DNA of 64,000 nt from Oscillospiraceae bacterium (lineage in GTDB: Bacteria > Bacillota > Clostridia > Oscillospirales > Oscillospiraceae): assembly GCA_015067635.1 (NCBI GenBank), contig SVMA01000004.1, positions 1 through 64,000 of the forward strand. The letters are read 5' to 3'. Below are positions 49,683-57,817 of the stretch, one piece after another. The notes under the pieces were generated by a model. That model was not told the DNA's origin. It ran no database searches and was given only the letters and a program-made list of their open reading frames with translations. A program made the translations under genes and the position numbers. Position 1 is the stretch's first letter; each line of letters opens with the position of its first letter.

Positions 49683-50774
49683 TTAGTCCAGGTACTCGGG
49701 CAGGAATGCGGTGGAGCCGGTATACTCGGCGATCATCTGCATCTCTGCATAGGTCTTGTCGTTCAGGTATACGCCGTTAGCCAGCACGCCGGCACGGGCC
49801 TCGTATTCCTTTTCACCATGGATGTAGATCCGTTCCTGGCCGTCGGCCTTGGCAGAATCCCGAACTTCCTGCAGATACTTGGAAAGGCTTGCTTCGATGG
49901 CCTTCTTGTCACCGAACATACCGTGATCCATAGCAATGAAGCACTGGGCGATATTGCTGCGGCCGGGGGTCTTGTAGATGTAGTTGGAGGTAGTACCGCC
50001 GGCCAGAATGGCGGTGAATATCTCGCACAGCATAGCAAAGCCGTAGCCCTTATAGCCGGAAGTCATCTCGCCGGAGCCGCCCAGAGGCAGAATGCCGCCG
50101 CCGGTCTTAGCAATGATGTTCTTCAGCACGCGGTCTGCGTCATCGCTGTCCTGACCCTTTTCGTCCAGAGCCCAGCCCAGGGGAAGACCGTTGCCCCGCT
50201 TCACATACACTTCCAGCTTGCCTCTGGGCACCACGGTGGTGGCTGCGTCAAAGGAGAAGTTCACAGGGTCGGCGGGCATGGCAAAGGCGATGGGGTTGGT
50301 ACCCAGCATAGCCTGCTTGCCGAAGGTGGGAACCATGATAGCCTCGGTATTGGTCATGGACATACCGATGAGGCCCTGGTCAGCGGCCATTCTGGAATAG
50401 TAACCGGCAACACCGTAGTGGTTGGAGTTGCGGACGGTGACGATACCGAAGCCGGACTTCTTTGCCTTGTCGATAGCCAGCTGCATAGCCTGCACACCCA
50501 GGGTCTGACCCATGGCATCGTTACCCTCAATCACAGCGGACAGAGGGGTTTCAAACACGATTTCAGGCTTGGCATCCAGCTTGACCATACCGCTGGTGAT
50601 TTCCTTATGGTAGCGGATCATGCGCTGTACGCCATGGGATTCGATACCGGAAAGGTCAGCCTCCAGCAGAACGTCTGTAATCTGCTGCGCTTCTTCTTCA
50701 TTGAAGCCGTAGCCCTTGAAGGACTCTACGCAGAAGCGAACCAGCTTCTCATAATTTACGTGATGGTACTGCAT
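49683..50774 (-). CDS. Ldh2-family malate/L-lactate (2-hydroxyacid) dehydrogenase
   Basis: A 363-aa NAD(P)-dependent oxidoreductase of the YlbC/ComC/AllD type: EADLSGIESHGVQRMIRY (catalytic His), TVRNSNHYGVAGYYSRMAADQGLIGMSMTNTEAIMVPTFGKQAMLGTNPIAFAMP, FDAATTVVPRGKLEVYVKRG and MTSGYKGYGFAMLCEIFTAIL. Members oxidise malate, lactate, ureidoglycolate, sulfolactate or similar acids. It sits 16 nt after the SDR gene in the same operon and upstream of malic enzyme, which would fit malate as an intermediate. Confidence 0.88.
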   Translation of the reverse strand: MQYHHVNYEKLVRFCVESFKGYGFNEEEAQQITDVLLEADLSGIESHGVQRMIRYHKEITSGMVKLDAKPEIVFETPLSAVIEGNDAMGQTLGVQAMQLAIDKAKKSGFGIVTVRNSNHYGVAGYYSRMAADQGLIGMSMTNTEAIMVPTFGKQAMLGTNPIAFAMPADPVNFSFDAATTVVPRGKLEVYVKRGNGLPLGWALDEKGQDSDDADRVLKNIIAKTGGGILPLGGSGEMTSGYKGYGFAMLCEIFTAILAGGTTSNYIYKTPGRSNIAQCFIAMDHGMFGDKKAIEASLSKYLQEVRDSAKADGQERIYIHGEKEYEARAGVLANGVYLNDKTYAEMQMIAEYTGSTAFLPEYLD

Positions 50775-50790
50775 ATTCTCTCCTCCTTAA

Positions 50791-51609
50791 TTATACGCCC
50801 CAGTAGCAAGCAAAACCGCCGTCCACAGGCAGAACTGCACCGTTCACAAAAGAGGCGGCCTCAGAGCACAGGAAAATCACAGGACCGCACATTTCCACGG
50901 GATCACCGTAACGGCCCATGGGAGTCTTGGCCAGCACGCGCTCACCGCGAGGTGTGGCGGAGCCATCCTCGTTGGTCAGCAGGAAGCGGTTCTGGTTGGT
51001 CAGCAGGAAGCCGGGAGCAATGGCGTTGACACGGATGTTATTGCTGTAATTCTGATTGAAGTGGGTTGCCATCCACTCGGTGAAGTTATACACAGCAGCC
51101 TTTGCACCGCAGTAAGCCACGGTGTTGGTCAGGGGGTGGTAAGAGGACATGGAAGCGATGTTGATAACATTGCCGTAGCCCTGCTTGGCCAGCAGCTCAC
51201 CGAAGACCATGGTGGTCAGCACAGCACCGGTTACGTTCAGGTCAAATACCCACTTGAATGCATCCAGATCCAAATGGAAGAAGTCCAGATCCTTGGAGAT
51301 GGTAGCCTGGGGCTTGTTGCCGCCGGCACCGTTGATCAGGATGTCAATATGTCCGAATTTGCCCAGAACCACGTCCCGTGCCTCTTCCAGACTGGCGCGG
51401 TCCAGAACATTTGCCTTGACAGCAATGGCCTCGCCGCCGTTTTCGTTGATTTCTGCAGCGATCTTTTCTGCACTCTCCAGGAACAAATCCAACAGAGCAA
51501 CCTTGACGCCCTTCTTTGCCAGTTCCTTTGCCATGGTGCCGCAGATGACACCGCCGGCACCGGTAATGACGGCAACCTGACCGGAAATATCAAAACTTAC
51601 ATTGTGCAT
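50791..51609 (-). CDS. SDR oxidoreductase, D-mannonate oxidoreductase-like
   Basis: A 272-aa classical short-chain dehydrogenase: VAVITGAGGVICGTMAKELAKKG (NAD-binding TGxxxxxG with C), LINGAGGNKPQATISKD (NAG-like), NIASMSSYHPLTNTVAYCGAKAAV (Ser-Tyr-Lys catalytic set) and VNAIAPGFLLTNQNRFLLTNEDGSATPRG. The GGNKP insertion and FLTNQNRFLLT segment are typical of SDR fructuronate/mannonate oxidoreductases, so a sugar acid or keto-sugar is the likely substrate. ATG 51609 follows TTGGAGGAAGAAAGA. Its neighbours are the PreA-PreT fusion and the Ldh2-like gene. Confidence 0.85.
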   Translation of the reverse strand: MHNVSFDISGQVAVITGAGGVICGTMAKELAKKGVKVALLDLFLESAEKIAAEINENGGEAIAVKANVLDRASLEEARDVVLGKFGHIDILINGAGGNKPQATISKDLDFFHLDLDAFKWVFDLNVTGAVLTTMVFGELLAKQGYGNVINIASMSSYHPLTNTVAYCGAKAAVYNFTEWMATHFNQNYSNNIRVNAIAPGFLLTNQNRFLLTNEDGSATPRGERVLAKTPMGRYGDPVEMCGPVIFLCSEAASFVNGAVLPVDGGFACYWGV

Positions 51610-51631
51610 TCTTTCTTCCTCCAAAATTTTA

Positions 51632-54208
51632 TTAGACGGTATGTCCTAAATTAACCATTTCAATGTTACCGTTGGGACAACGGTTGAAGCACATGCCGCA
51701 GGCCACACATTCTTCCTTGCGGATATGCATGGTGTCGGCATCGATGATTTCCGGCGCAAAGTCGGTACAGATGGTCTTACACAGCTGACAGCCCTCGCCA
51801 CAGCCGCAGTTTAAGCAACGGCTTGCTTCCTTCTGTGCCTCTTCCTCGGTCATCACACGCTCCGGCATAACGAAGCCTGCAACACGCTCCGAAGCGGGAG
51901 CATTCAGGTTCAGCTTGTTGGCATCCTTCTTTAAGTAGCCGGTTCTCTGACGGACGATCTCGGGATTTACAGTCTTGGTGGCGGGAACGCCCTCCAGGGT
52001 TGCGTTTTCGCCCCGAATATCCTTATCGATCACCGCGGCGGCATTCTTACCGGCGGCGATGGCTGTGATCACATTGGCGCTGCGCACTGCGTTGCCGCCT
52101 GCGTACACACCTGCAACAGAGGTCTGTCCGTTGGTGACCTTGATCAGTCCGTTTCTGACCTCCACATCCCCCAGCACTTCGGCTTCTGCCACATATTCAT
52201 TGGCGAGAATAGCCTGTCCGCAGGGAACGGTCATTGCGATACCCTCACGCTCCAGAGAAACGTTGTCCGGAGAGATTTTTGTAACCTTGGCGTTATCCAG
52301 CAGTACAACGCCCTCTTCCCGGGCAAGTGCCAGAGTCTCCTGGTCGGCAGTTCCCTTGCCGTAAGCACCGTCCCACAAAAGGGTCACATGCTTTGCGCCC
52401 AGGCGGATAACAGTACGGGCGGCATCCATTGCGGCAAAGCCCTTGCCGATGACGGCAACTGTTTTGGAAACCTGCACCGTTTCTCCGGCATTGACCTTTT
52501 TCAGCAGTTCCAGTGCGTCCATGGCGTTTTCGCCGCCGCAGATGGAGCTTGTGAGCTTTTTGCTGTTGCCGATGGCGGCAAAAATCGCCTCAAAACCGGC
52601 CTTCTTCAAACCGTCAACCGTAATGTCCTTGCCCAGAGCCTTGTTAAACTCGAACTTCACGCCCTGCTCAATAAGGGCGGTGACTTCCTCGGAAAGGACG
52701 TTCTTGTCCAGCACATAGTTGGGCATGCCGAAGGACAGCTTACCGCCGGCGATGGCTTCCTTTTCAAAAACGGTCACATCATATCCGCCTTTGCGCAGCT
52801 CGGCCGCACAGGCCATGCCGGCAGGACCGGCACCGATAACGGCAACCTTGTGACCGTTGGATTGGGCAGCTGCCCAGGCAGGGGTCCAGCCCTGTGCTTT
52901 GCCGTATTCCAGCACGAAACGCTTCAGCTGACGGATTTTCACCGGTCCGTCGTAGCCGCTGCGGATACAGGCATCCTCACAGGGGTGGTTGCACACCAAT
53001 GCGCAGATGCTTTGCAGCGGATTCTTGCCGGTGATCAGATCGTAGGCTTCCCGATATTCGCCCTTGGCAATCTTTTGGATATATGCCTGGGTGGGAACAT
53101 GGTGGGGACAGGCGGATTTACAGGGAGCAGACAGATTCGGCTCCTTGATTTTGGCATAGCCGGCAAAGATGGTCACATCCGAAGCCGTACGCACCTCCGG
53201 CACCACCAGGCCGCGCATCTGGGAAAGCTCGGTATAGCCATGCTCCTGCATGTACTTATCCAGACCTGCGATCATGGGACGGCAGATGTCATAGCCGGAA
53301 ATCAAAGTTTCTGCGCACACACCCAGCAAGGTACCGCCGCAGAGGATCATTTCCACGGCATCCCGCCAGTCGGTAATGCCGCCGGCGGCCATAATGGGCG
53401 CTTCCATGCCGCAGACCTTGCGGATTTCATAGGTATCCCGCTGTGCCAGAGGCTTAAGCCACTTGCCGCAGTGACAGCCCATGGAAATTTCTTTTTGCAG
53501 GTGGTAGAAGGCTTTGCCCGGGTCATCAATATCGATGGGAGGCATACCCAACCGGTTTCCGGTGCCGCCAACAGCATCCGCACCGGCTTCATACAGCGCC
53601 TTTGCCACTTTGGCGATCTGACCGCCCTCGGGGGTCAGTTTTACGAACAGAGGAATGGAGATGGCAGACTTAACAGCCCGGCAGATCTCTGCCGCCACCT
53701 CTGCCTGCTGACCCATGGATGCGCCGGTCTGCTTCTTGGCAGAACAGCCGCCACCGGAGGTCATTTCCACGTTATAGCTCATGTTGGGGCAGCACATATT
53801 CAGCTCGATGATATCTGCACCCACTGCCTCAAACTGCTTTGCCATATTGACCCAGCCATCCACACCGGCATCTCCGGCATAGGTGATGTTGGCCATGAGA
53901 AGCAGATCGTGAAGGTGGGGCTTGGCATCCTTGATCAGCTGCAGACCTTCTTGGAAGGTCAACCGCTTTTCAGCCGTAAATGCCAGCGCATCCCGATCCT
54001 TGAACAGGGAATACCGGGGCTTGCGGTTGATATAGGGAGCAGGATCAATGCTCAGCTTGATGGAAGCTGCCGCCCAGCCGGTACGCTCGATTTCAATGAG
54101 CTGTCTGACCGACTTGGTGGTAGGACCGGAGGCCACGAAGAAGGGGTTTTTGAAGGTAACCCCGCCAATGGTGACCGGAATCCGGATATCTTTCAATGTT
54201 TCTTTCAT
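51632..54208 (-). CDS. Fused PreA-PreT-ferredoxin flavoprotein with permuted domain order
   Basis: An 858-aa protein. Residues about 1-345: DHOD/PreA-type FMN barrel (VTIGGVTFKNPFFVASGPTT, ELNMCCPNMSYN, FVKLTPEGGQIAKVAKALYEAGADAVGGTGN, APIMAAGGITDWRDAVEMILCGGTLLGVC). About 365-790: GltD/PreT module (CKSACPHHVPTQAYI, CALVCNHPCEDACIR, KVAVIGAGPAGMACAAELRKGG, KTVAVIGKGFAAMDAARTVIRLGA). About 795-858: Cys-rich and ferredoxin clusters (CLNCGCGEGCQLCKTIC, CVACGMCFNRCPNG). Mammalian dihydropyrimidine dehydrogenase has the GltD part first. The YRR NADPH motif seen in this window's NfnB is replaced here by LLWDGAYGKG. Substrate unknown; redox of a pyrimidine-like or sugar-derived ring is inference. 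Confidence 0.82.
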   Translation of the reverse strand: MKETLKDIRIPVTIGGVTFKNPFFVASGPTTKSVRQLIEIERTGWAAASIKLSIDPAPYINRKPRYSLFKDRDALAFTAEKRLTFQEGLQLIKDAKPHLHDLLLMANITYAGDAGVDGWVNMAKQFEAVGADIIELNMCCPNMSYNVEMTSGGGCSAKKQTGASMGQQAEVAAEICRAVKSAISIPLFVKLTPEGGQIAKVAKALYEAGADAVGGTGNRLGMPPIDIDDPGKAFYHLQKEISMGCHCGKWLKPLAQRDTYEIRKVCGMEAPIMAAGGITDWRDAVEMILCGGTLLGVCAETLISGYDICRPMIAGLDKYMQEHGYTELSQMRGLVVPEVRTASDVTIFAGYAKIKEPNLSAPCKSACPHHVPTQAYIQKIAKGEYREAYDLITGKNPLQSICALVCNHPCEDACIRSGYDGPVKIRQLKRFVLEYGKAQGWTPAWAAAQSNGHKVAVIGAGPAGMACAAELRKGGYDVTVFEKEAIAGGKLSFGMPNYVLDKNVLSEEVTALIEQGVKFEFNKALGKDITVDGLKKAGFEAIFAAIGNSKKLTSSICGGENAMDALELLKKVNAGETVQVSKTVAVIGKGFAAMDAARTVIRLGAKHVTLLWDGAYGKGTADQETLALAREEGVVLLDNAKVTKISPDNVSLEREGIAMTVPCGQAILANEYVAEAEVLGDVEVRNGLIKVTNGQTSVAGVYAGGNAVRSANVITAIAAGKNAAAVIDKDIRGENATLEGVPATKTVNPEIVRQRTGYLKKDANKLNLNAPASERVAGFVMPERVMTEEEAQKEASRCLNCGCGEGCQLCKTICTDFAPEIIDADTMHIRKEECVACGMCFNRCPNGNIEMVNLGHTV

Positions 54209-54211
54209 GAC

Positions 54212-55282
54212 TTACGCCTCCAGCTTATCGTTTTTCACGTTGATGCCTTCCTTGGCGGATTTATAGATCAGGTTAATAACGCGCATAGCTTCCAGTCCGT
54301 CAATACCACGCAGACCCACCTGGGCATCCTTTCCTTCCATGGCACATTCCACGAAGTGATTGATTTCGCCGCAGTAGCCCAGCTGATACTTTTCATCCAC
54401 CGCCACATTGGACCAGCCGGTGGTAACTTCTGCCTTTTCAATGGTGTAATCCAGACCGGGGATGGAGAATACCTGCACAGGACCGCGGAAGGAAAGGTCC
54501 ACGTGGATGGTACCCTTCTCGCAGTAGATGTCCATAATGTCTTCCATGCCGCCTACGGTAACGTAGTTGGCTTCCATGGTGGCAAAGGTGCCGTCAGCAA
54601 AACGGACGAAAGCACCGGCCCAATCCTCACCTTCCATCTGATGATGGATGAGGTTATCGGTCAGACCGCCGGAGGTCATAGCCGTCAGCTCGGACCACTT
54701 ATTGTCCTTCAGCGCCAGCAGGAAGCAAACGGGGTGAACGCCCAGATGCACCATACAGCCGCCGCCGCAGTATTTGATCAGCTGTGCGAAGGGGCTGTGA
54801 GAGCCACTGTGGCATTCTCTTGCCCGGACATACAGGGGCTTACCCAGCTGACCGCTTTCCATGATGGATTTTGCCTTCCGGAAGGCCGGCGCAAACAGCC
54901 AGTCCTCTGCGTAGTAGATGTGCTTGCCCAGGCGTGCAGCGGTATCCACCATATCCTGTGCATCCTCAACGGTGGTTGCCAGAGGCTTTTCACAGATGAT
55001 GTCATGACCGGCATTCATTGCCTTAATGGCCACATCGTGATGCAGGAAGTTGGGCATGCAGATGTCCACCAGGTCGCATTCACATTCTGCAATGGCGGTA
55101 TTGTAATCGTCATAGGCGGTGTAGCCGGTGAAGCCGTAGCGGTTTGCCAGCTGCTCAATGCGGCTCAGATCCTTGTCACAAATGCCGACGATCTGCACCT
55201 TGTCCAGAATCCGGCTGTAACCGTCGGAGTGGAGGTCGGCAGAGAAGGCTGCACCTACCAAAAGAACTCTCAATTTTTCCAT
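54212..55282 (-). CDS. Gfo/Idh/MocA-family oxidoreductase
   Basis: A 356-aa NAD(P)-dependent dehydrogenase: LRVLLVGAAFSADLHSDGYSRI (Rossmann), VDICMPNFLHHDVAIKAMNAGHDIICEKPLATTVEDAQDMVDTAARLG (EKP catalytic Lys), AEDWLFAPAFRKAKSIMESGQLGKP and GGGCMVHLGVHPVCFLLAL (catalytic DxxxH replaced by HLGVHP). Family members oxidise inositols, sugars and amino sugars. ATG 55282 follows AAGGAGAGTTTACTT, two Met codons into the track ORF. It lies 3 nt before the PreA-PreT fusion gene. Confidence 0.88.
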   Translation of the reverse strand: MEKLRVLLVGAAFSADLHSDGYSRILDKVQIVGICDKDLSRIEQLANRYGFTGYTAYDDYNTAIAECECDLVDICMPNFLHHDVAIKAMNAGHDIICEKPLATTVEDAQDMVDTAARLGKHIYYAEDWLFAPAFRKAKSIMESGQLGKPLYVRARECHSGSHSPFAQLIKYCGGGCMVHLGVHPVCFLLALKDNKWSELTAMTSGGLTDNLIHHQMEGEDWAGAFVRFADGTFATMEANYVTVGGMEDIMDIYCEKGTIHVDLSFRGPVQVFSIPGLDYTIEKAEVTTGWSNVAVDEKYQLGYCGEINHFVECAMEGKDAQVGLRGIDGLEAMRVINLIYKSAKEGINVKNDKLEA

Positions 55283-55305
55283 AAGTAAACTCTCCTTCAT
55301 GTATG

Positions 55306-55611
55306 TTAAACGGTTTCTTTTGCTCTTTGCTGATCCAGTTTTCTGTTGCGGACGTACAGAAGCAGGTCAACACCCACCATCAGCAGATTCAAAATATAGA
55401 AAAACAGTACGTACCATTTGCTTGCAAAACTGGCCATGTACACGGGGTTCATAAATTTAGAGGCGATGCCTGCAATATAGCCGAAGAAGATCAGACACAA
55501 AAACGCCAGACTCTTTCCTTTGGTGGTACGTGCCCTATAGGACTTGACTACATTCATCGGCCAGGAAAAGCCAAAACTGACTATCATAATAACTTCTAAA
55601 ATTTCTGCCAT
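55306..55611 (-). CDS. SemiSWEET/PQ-loop-like small membrane protein
   Basis: A 101-aa protein with three predicted TM helices (about 3-18, 34-53 and 63-86). The segment FGFSWPMNVVKSYRARTTKGKSLAFLCLIFFGYIAGI has the PQ-loop/SemiSWEET pattern (small-Pro turn, helix, K-S, T-x-G-x-S at the next helix). SemiSWEETs are 85-100 aa homodimeric sugar facilitators. The Pro here is followed by Met (PM) in place of Gln. It is located in a sugar-acid catabolic operon with no other transporter gene. Transport of its substrate is inference. Confidence 0.68.
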   Translation of the reverse strand: MAEILEVIMIVSFGFSWPMNVVKSYRARTTKGKSLAFLCLIFFGYIAGIASKFMNPVYMASFASKWYVLFFYILNLLMVGVDLLLYVRNRKLDQQRAKETV

Positions 55612-55623
55612 CTTTTTTTCTCC

Positions 55624-56370
55624 TTAAAAATTACTGTAACCGAAGGGCTTCTTGGCTTCCATGTAGGCGAAGGCTTTTTCCATTTCCTCCACGGTCATTT
55701 CCGCGCTTCGGGTCAGGGCTTTTTCGCCCTTTTCTGCGGTGGCGCATTTGCTTTCACCCCAGACACCGGATGCAGAGCCCCGGAAAATACTGCCGTAGCT
55801 CAGATAACTGCGGGGAATGTTGGGAACCTCGTCCACAGCCTTGGACATATCCACAGTTTCCGGAGCAATGGCCAGCATCATGCTGGTCTCACCCTCACCG
55901 GCATGGAGCTCGGTGTTGGTTTCGTAGATGCCTTCCTTATACAGTCTGTCGAAGAAAATACAGGCATCGATATTGACCACCATCAGGTCCGGATTGTATT
56001 TGGCGTTCAGGTCCCGCACCAGCGGGGGCATGATGAAGATGCCTCCATGGCACTGCAGGATCACCACGCGCTTGAAGCCCTGCACCTTCAGACTCAGGAT
56101 GATGTCGTTCATCATCTGATAGAAGGTGGGCGGTTCCATCCATACGCTTCCTTTTTTGCCCATGTGCTCCCGACAGGTGGAAATCGGCAGGGCGGGAAGC
56201 AGGAAGCCCCCGGTGAGACCGGCTACCCGGCGACCCAGCTCCGTGGCAATGGCCCAGTCCGTCATAATTGGCAGATGGGGTCCGTGCTGCTCCAAAGAAC
56301 CCACAGGCAGAATTGCCAACTCCGGGTCCTGTGCCACAATGGCGTCCGCAGATAGTTTAAAGGATTCCAT
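55624..56370 (-). CDS. Creatininase-family amidohydrolase
   Basis: A 248-aa protein: LAILPVGSLEQHGPHLPIMTDWAIATELGRRV (metal ligands Glu, His and Asp, about 19-50), RVVILQCHGG (His) and ELHAGEGETSMML (Glu). This is the creatininase / formamide hydrolase fold, acting on cyclic or linear amides. ATG 56370 follows AAGGAGGCGCAGT. Position between the NagB-like and SemiSWEET-like genes suggests opening of an amide or lactam in the same pathway. It is not specific enough to call creatinine. Confidence 0.85.
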   Translation of the reverse strand: MESFKLSADAIVAQDPELAILPVGSLEQHGPHLPIMTDWAIATELGRRVAGLTGGFLLPALPISTCREHMGKKGSVWMEPPTFYQMMNDIILSLKVQGFKRVVILQCHGGIFIMPPLVRDLNAKYNPDLMVVNIDACIFFDRLYKEGIYETNTELHAGEGETSMMLAIAPETVDMSKAVDEVPNIPRSYLSYGSIFRGSASGVWGESKCATAEKGEKALTRSAEMTVEEMEKAFAYMEAKKPFGYSNF

Positions 56371-56391
56371 ACTGCGCCTCCTTATTATAGC

Positions 56392-57156
56392 TTACAGAAT
56401 CTTGGATGCACTTGCCTTATCCAGATACAGTCCGGCACCCTTGTGCTGACGGAGAATGGACGCAGGACAAGCCGTGGTCACAGGACCGCGGGTTGCACCG
56501 TAAACGGCATTGGCCTTCCGGTCGGTAGGTACTACGCAAATGGCGTAGGGTACGGACATAATGAAGGACATGGTCAGGCTCATGGCCTGCTTGGGAACAT
56601 CGTTGAGAGTTGCGAAGCAACCGTCGTTGACCTGCTGCTGACGGCACACGTCATCCAGCTCCACGACCTTGATCATTTTGGGATCGTTGAAATCTGCAAC
56701 AGCGGGATCATTAAAGGCCAGGTGACCGTTCTCGCCGATGCCCAGGAAAATAAGATCGATGGGATACTTCTTCAGCAGCTCGGTGTACTCGGCACATTTT
56801 GCCTCTGCCTCATCAGCACCGCACAGCAGGTAGTGCAGTTCCATGAAGGGAACTTTGTCAAAAATCGCACGGCGGAGGAAATTGCCGAAGCCAGCAGGCT
56901 CGCTCTCGTCAATGCCGATGTACTCATCCTGATGGAAGCCCCGGACCTTAGTCCAGTCGATGTCTTCCTTCAGGAGGTTTTCCAGCAGATCGTTCTGAGA
57001 AGGTGCGGCGGCAAAAACCACATTTGCCTCACCCTTTTCTGCGATGACCTTGTTGAGGATTTTTGCAGCATCCTTTGCAGACTGCACACCCATTTCTTCC
57101 CGGGTGTTGAAGATGTAAACAGGCAGGTTTTCAACTTTTTGTGTGATGATTTCCAT
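56392..57156 (-). CDS. Glucosamine-6-phosphate deaminase-like protein (GENGH subgroup)
   Basis: A 254-aa NagB/6PGL-fold protein: FAAAPSQNDLLENLL, RGFHQDEYIGIDESEPAGFGNFLRRAIFDKVPF (catalytic Asp of DEY), IDLIFLGIGENGHLAFNDPAVADFNDP and VNDGCFATLNDVPKQAMSLTMSFIM. In E. coli NagB the loop reads NDGHIAFNEP; here the ring-opening Asp is Asn (ENGH) and Glu is Asp (NDP), while His is kept. This subgroup is common next to sugar-catabolic genes and usually annotated as NagB. It is the first gene of the eight-gene minus-strand operon, with promoter at 57255-57284. Confidence 0.82.
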   Translation of the reverse strand: MEIITQKVENLPVYIFNTREEMGVQSAKDAAKILNKVIAEKGEANVVFAAAPSQNDLLENLLKEDIDWTKVRGFHQDEYIGIDESEPAGFGNFLRRAIFDKVPFMELHYLLCGADEAEAKCAEYTELLKKYPIDLIFLGIGENGHLAFNDPAVADFNDPKMIKVVELDDVCRQQQVNDGCFATLNDVPKQAMSLTMSFIMSVPYAICVVPTDRKANAVYGATRGPVTTACPASILRQHKGAGLYLDKASASKIL

Positions 57157-57254
57157 AATAATTGCTCCTTACTTTTCAAATGTTTTTCTTCTGCTTTTCC
57201 GCAGAGAATCCGGTGCGACAGGGATGAAACCATAGTTTCGCATCTTATGGGTAA

Positions 57255-57284
57255 ATCATACCACAAATGAGGGTGGTTTTTCAA
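57255..57284 (-). promoter_or_regulatory. Probable sigma-A promoter of the eight-gene catabolic operon
   Basis: Minus strand TTGAAA, 18 nt, TATGAT, about 100 nt upstream of the NagB-like ATG at 57156. Confidence 0.55.
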
Positions 57285-57432
57285 CCGGTTTTTTCGGAAA
57301 ATGGATGATTTTTCCGCCGCAAACAAATTTTTCGTACATTTCACGAAAACAGGCGGTTATTTTCGGCTGCGCTACCGGTTTCTTAAATAAAAATCACCAC
57401 CCCCGCATGCGTATTTTTACGGGCTTTTCAGA

Positions 57433-57467
57433 AAAGTTGCCTTTTTTCGGGCAACTTTCTTTTTTTC
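57433..57467 (+). terminator. Terminator-like hairpin upstream of the head module
   Basis: AAAGTTGCC/GGCAACTTT with an 8-nt loop, followed by CTTTTTTTC. It stands 30 nt before the small terminase start, so it is either an attenuator or the terminator of a lost upstream gene. Confidence 0.8.
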
Positions 57468-57496
57468 TGCTTCCTTGAATGAAAGGAGACGGTAGC

Positions 57497-57817
57497 TTGG
57501 ACACAAAAAAAGAGGACAAAAAATTGAAGCGGCGAATTCAGGACGGCAAACTCACACAGGCAGACGTAGCACGGCGATTGGCCGAACTGGCCTTTGGAAA
57601 GGCCAACGATTGCGTACGGTTGGTCCTGGGTGAAAATGTGGCGCTGGAGGGTCTGGATCTTAGCCTGCTGACAGAGCTGAAGCGCAATGAAAAAGGAACA
57701 CTGGAGATTCGTCTGGTGGATCGGCTGAAGGCTCTGGAGCTGCTGGCGACCATGGCCGACCGGGACGGTACGGATCTGGAATCCTTTTTGCAGGCCATGC
57801 AGGGGGGTGAGCCATGA
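57497..57817 (+). CDS. Phage terminase small subunit-like protein
   Basis: A 106-aa protein; TTG 57497 follows AAAGGAGACGGTAGC. Charged N-terminus (MDTKKEDKKLKRRIQDGKLTQADVARRLAELAFGKANDCVRLVLGE), then RNEKGTLEIRLVDRLKALELLATMAD, as in PBSX/XtmA-type small terminases. It overlaps the large subunit by 4 nt. Function rests mainly on position. Confidence 0.75.
   Translation: MDTKKEDKKLKRRIQDGKLTQADVARRLAELAFGKANDCVRLVLGENVALEGLDLSLLTELKRNEKGTLEIRLVDRLKALELLATMADRDGTDLESFLQAMQGGEP

Larger units (their letters stand above)
57157..57496. other. Intergenic region between the catabolic operon and the phage head module
   Basis: 340 nt with no credible gene. It holds the minus-strand promoter (57255-57284), an AT-rich stretch, and an intrinsic terminator-like hairpin at 57433-57467 pointing toward the phage genes. 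No attachment site, tRNA, integrase remnant or clear plus-strand promoter is visible. Confidence 0.7.

Noticed and set aside
52388-55288. 966-aa plus-strand ORF opposite the PreA-PreT fusion and MocA genes
   Set aside because: Runs antisense to two clear enzyme genes, with His/Gly/Leu-rich nonsense composition and no motif; an artefact of few sense codons that complement to stops.
57157-57496. Phage attachment site or integrase remnant
   Set aside because: No tRNA end, no direct repeat that I can match at 63545-63660, and no integrase-like residues.
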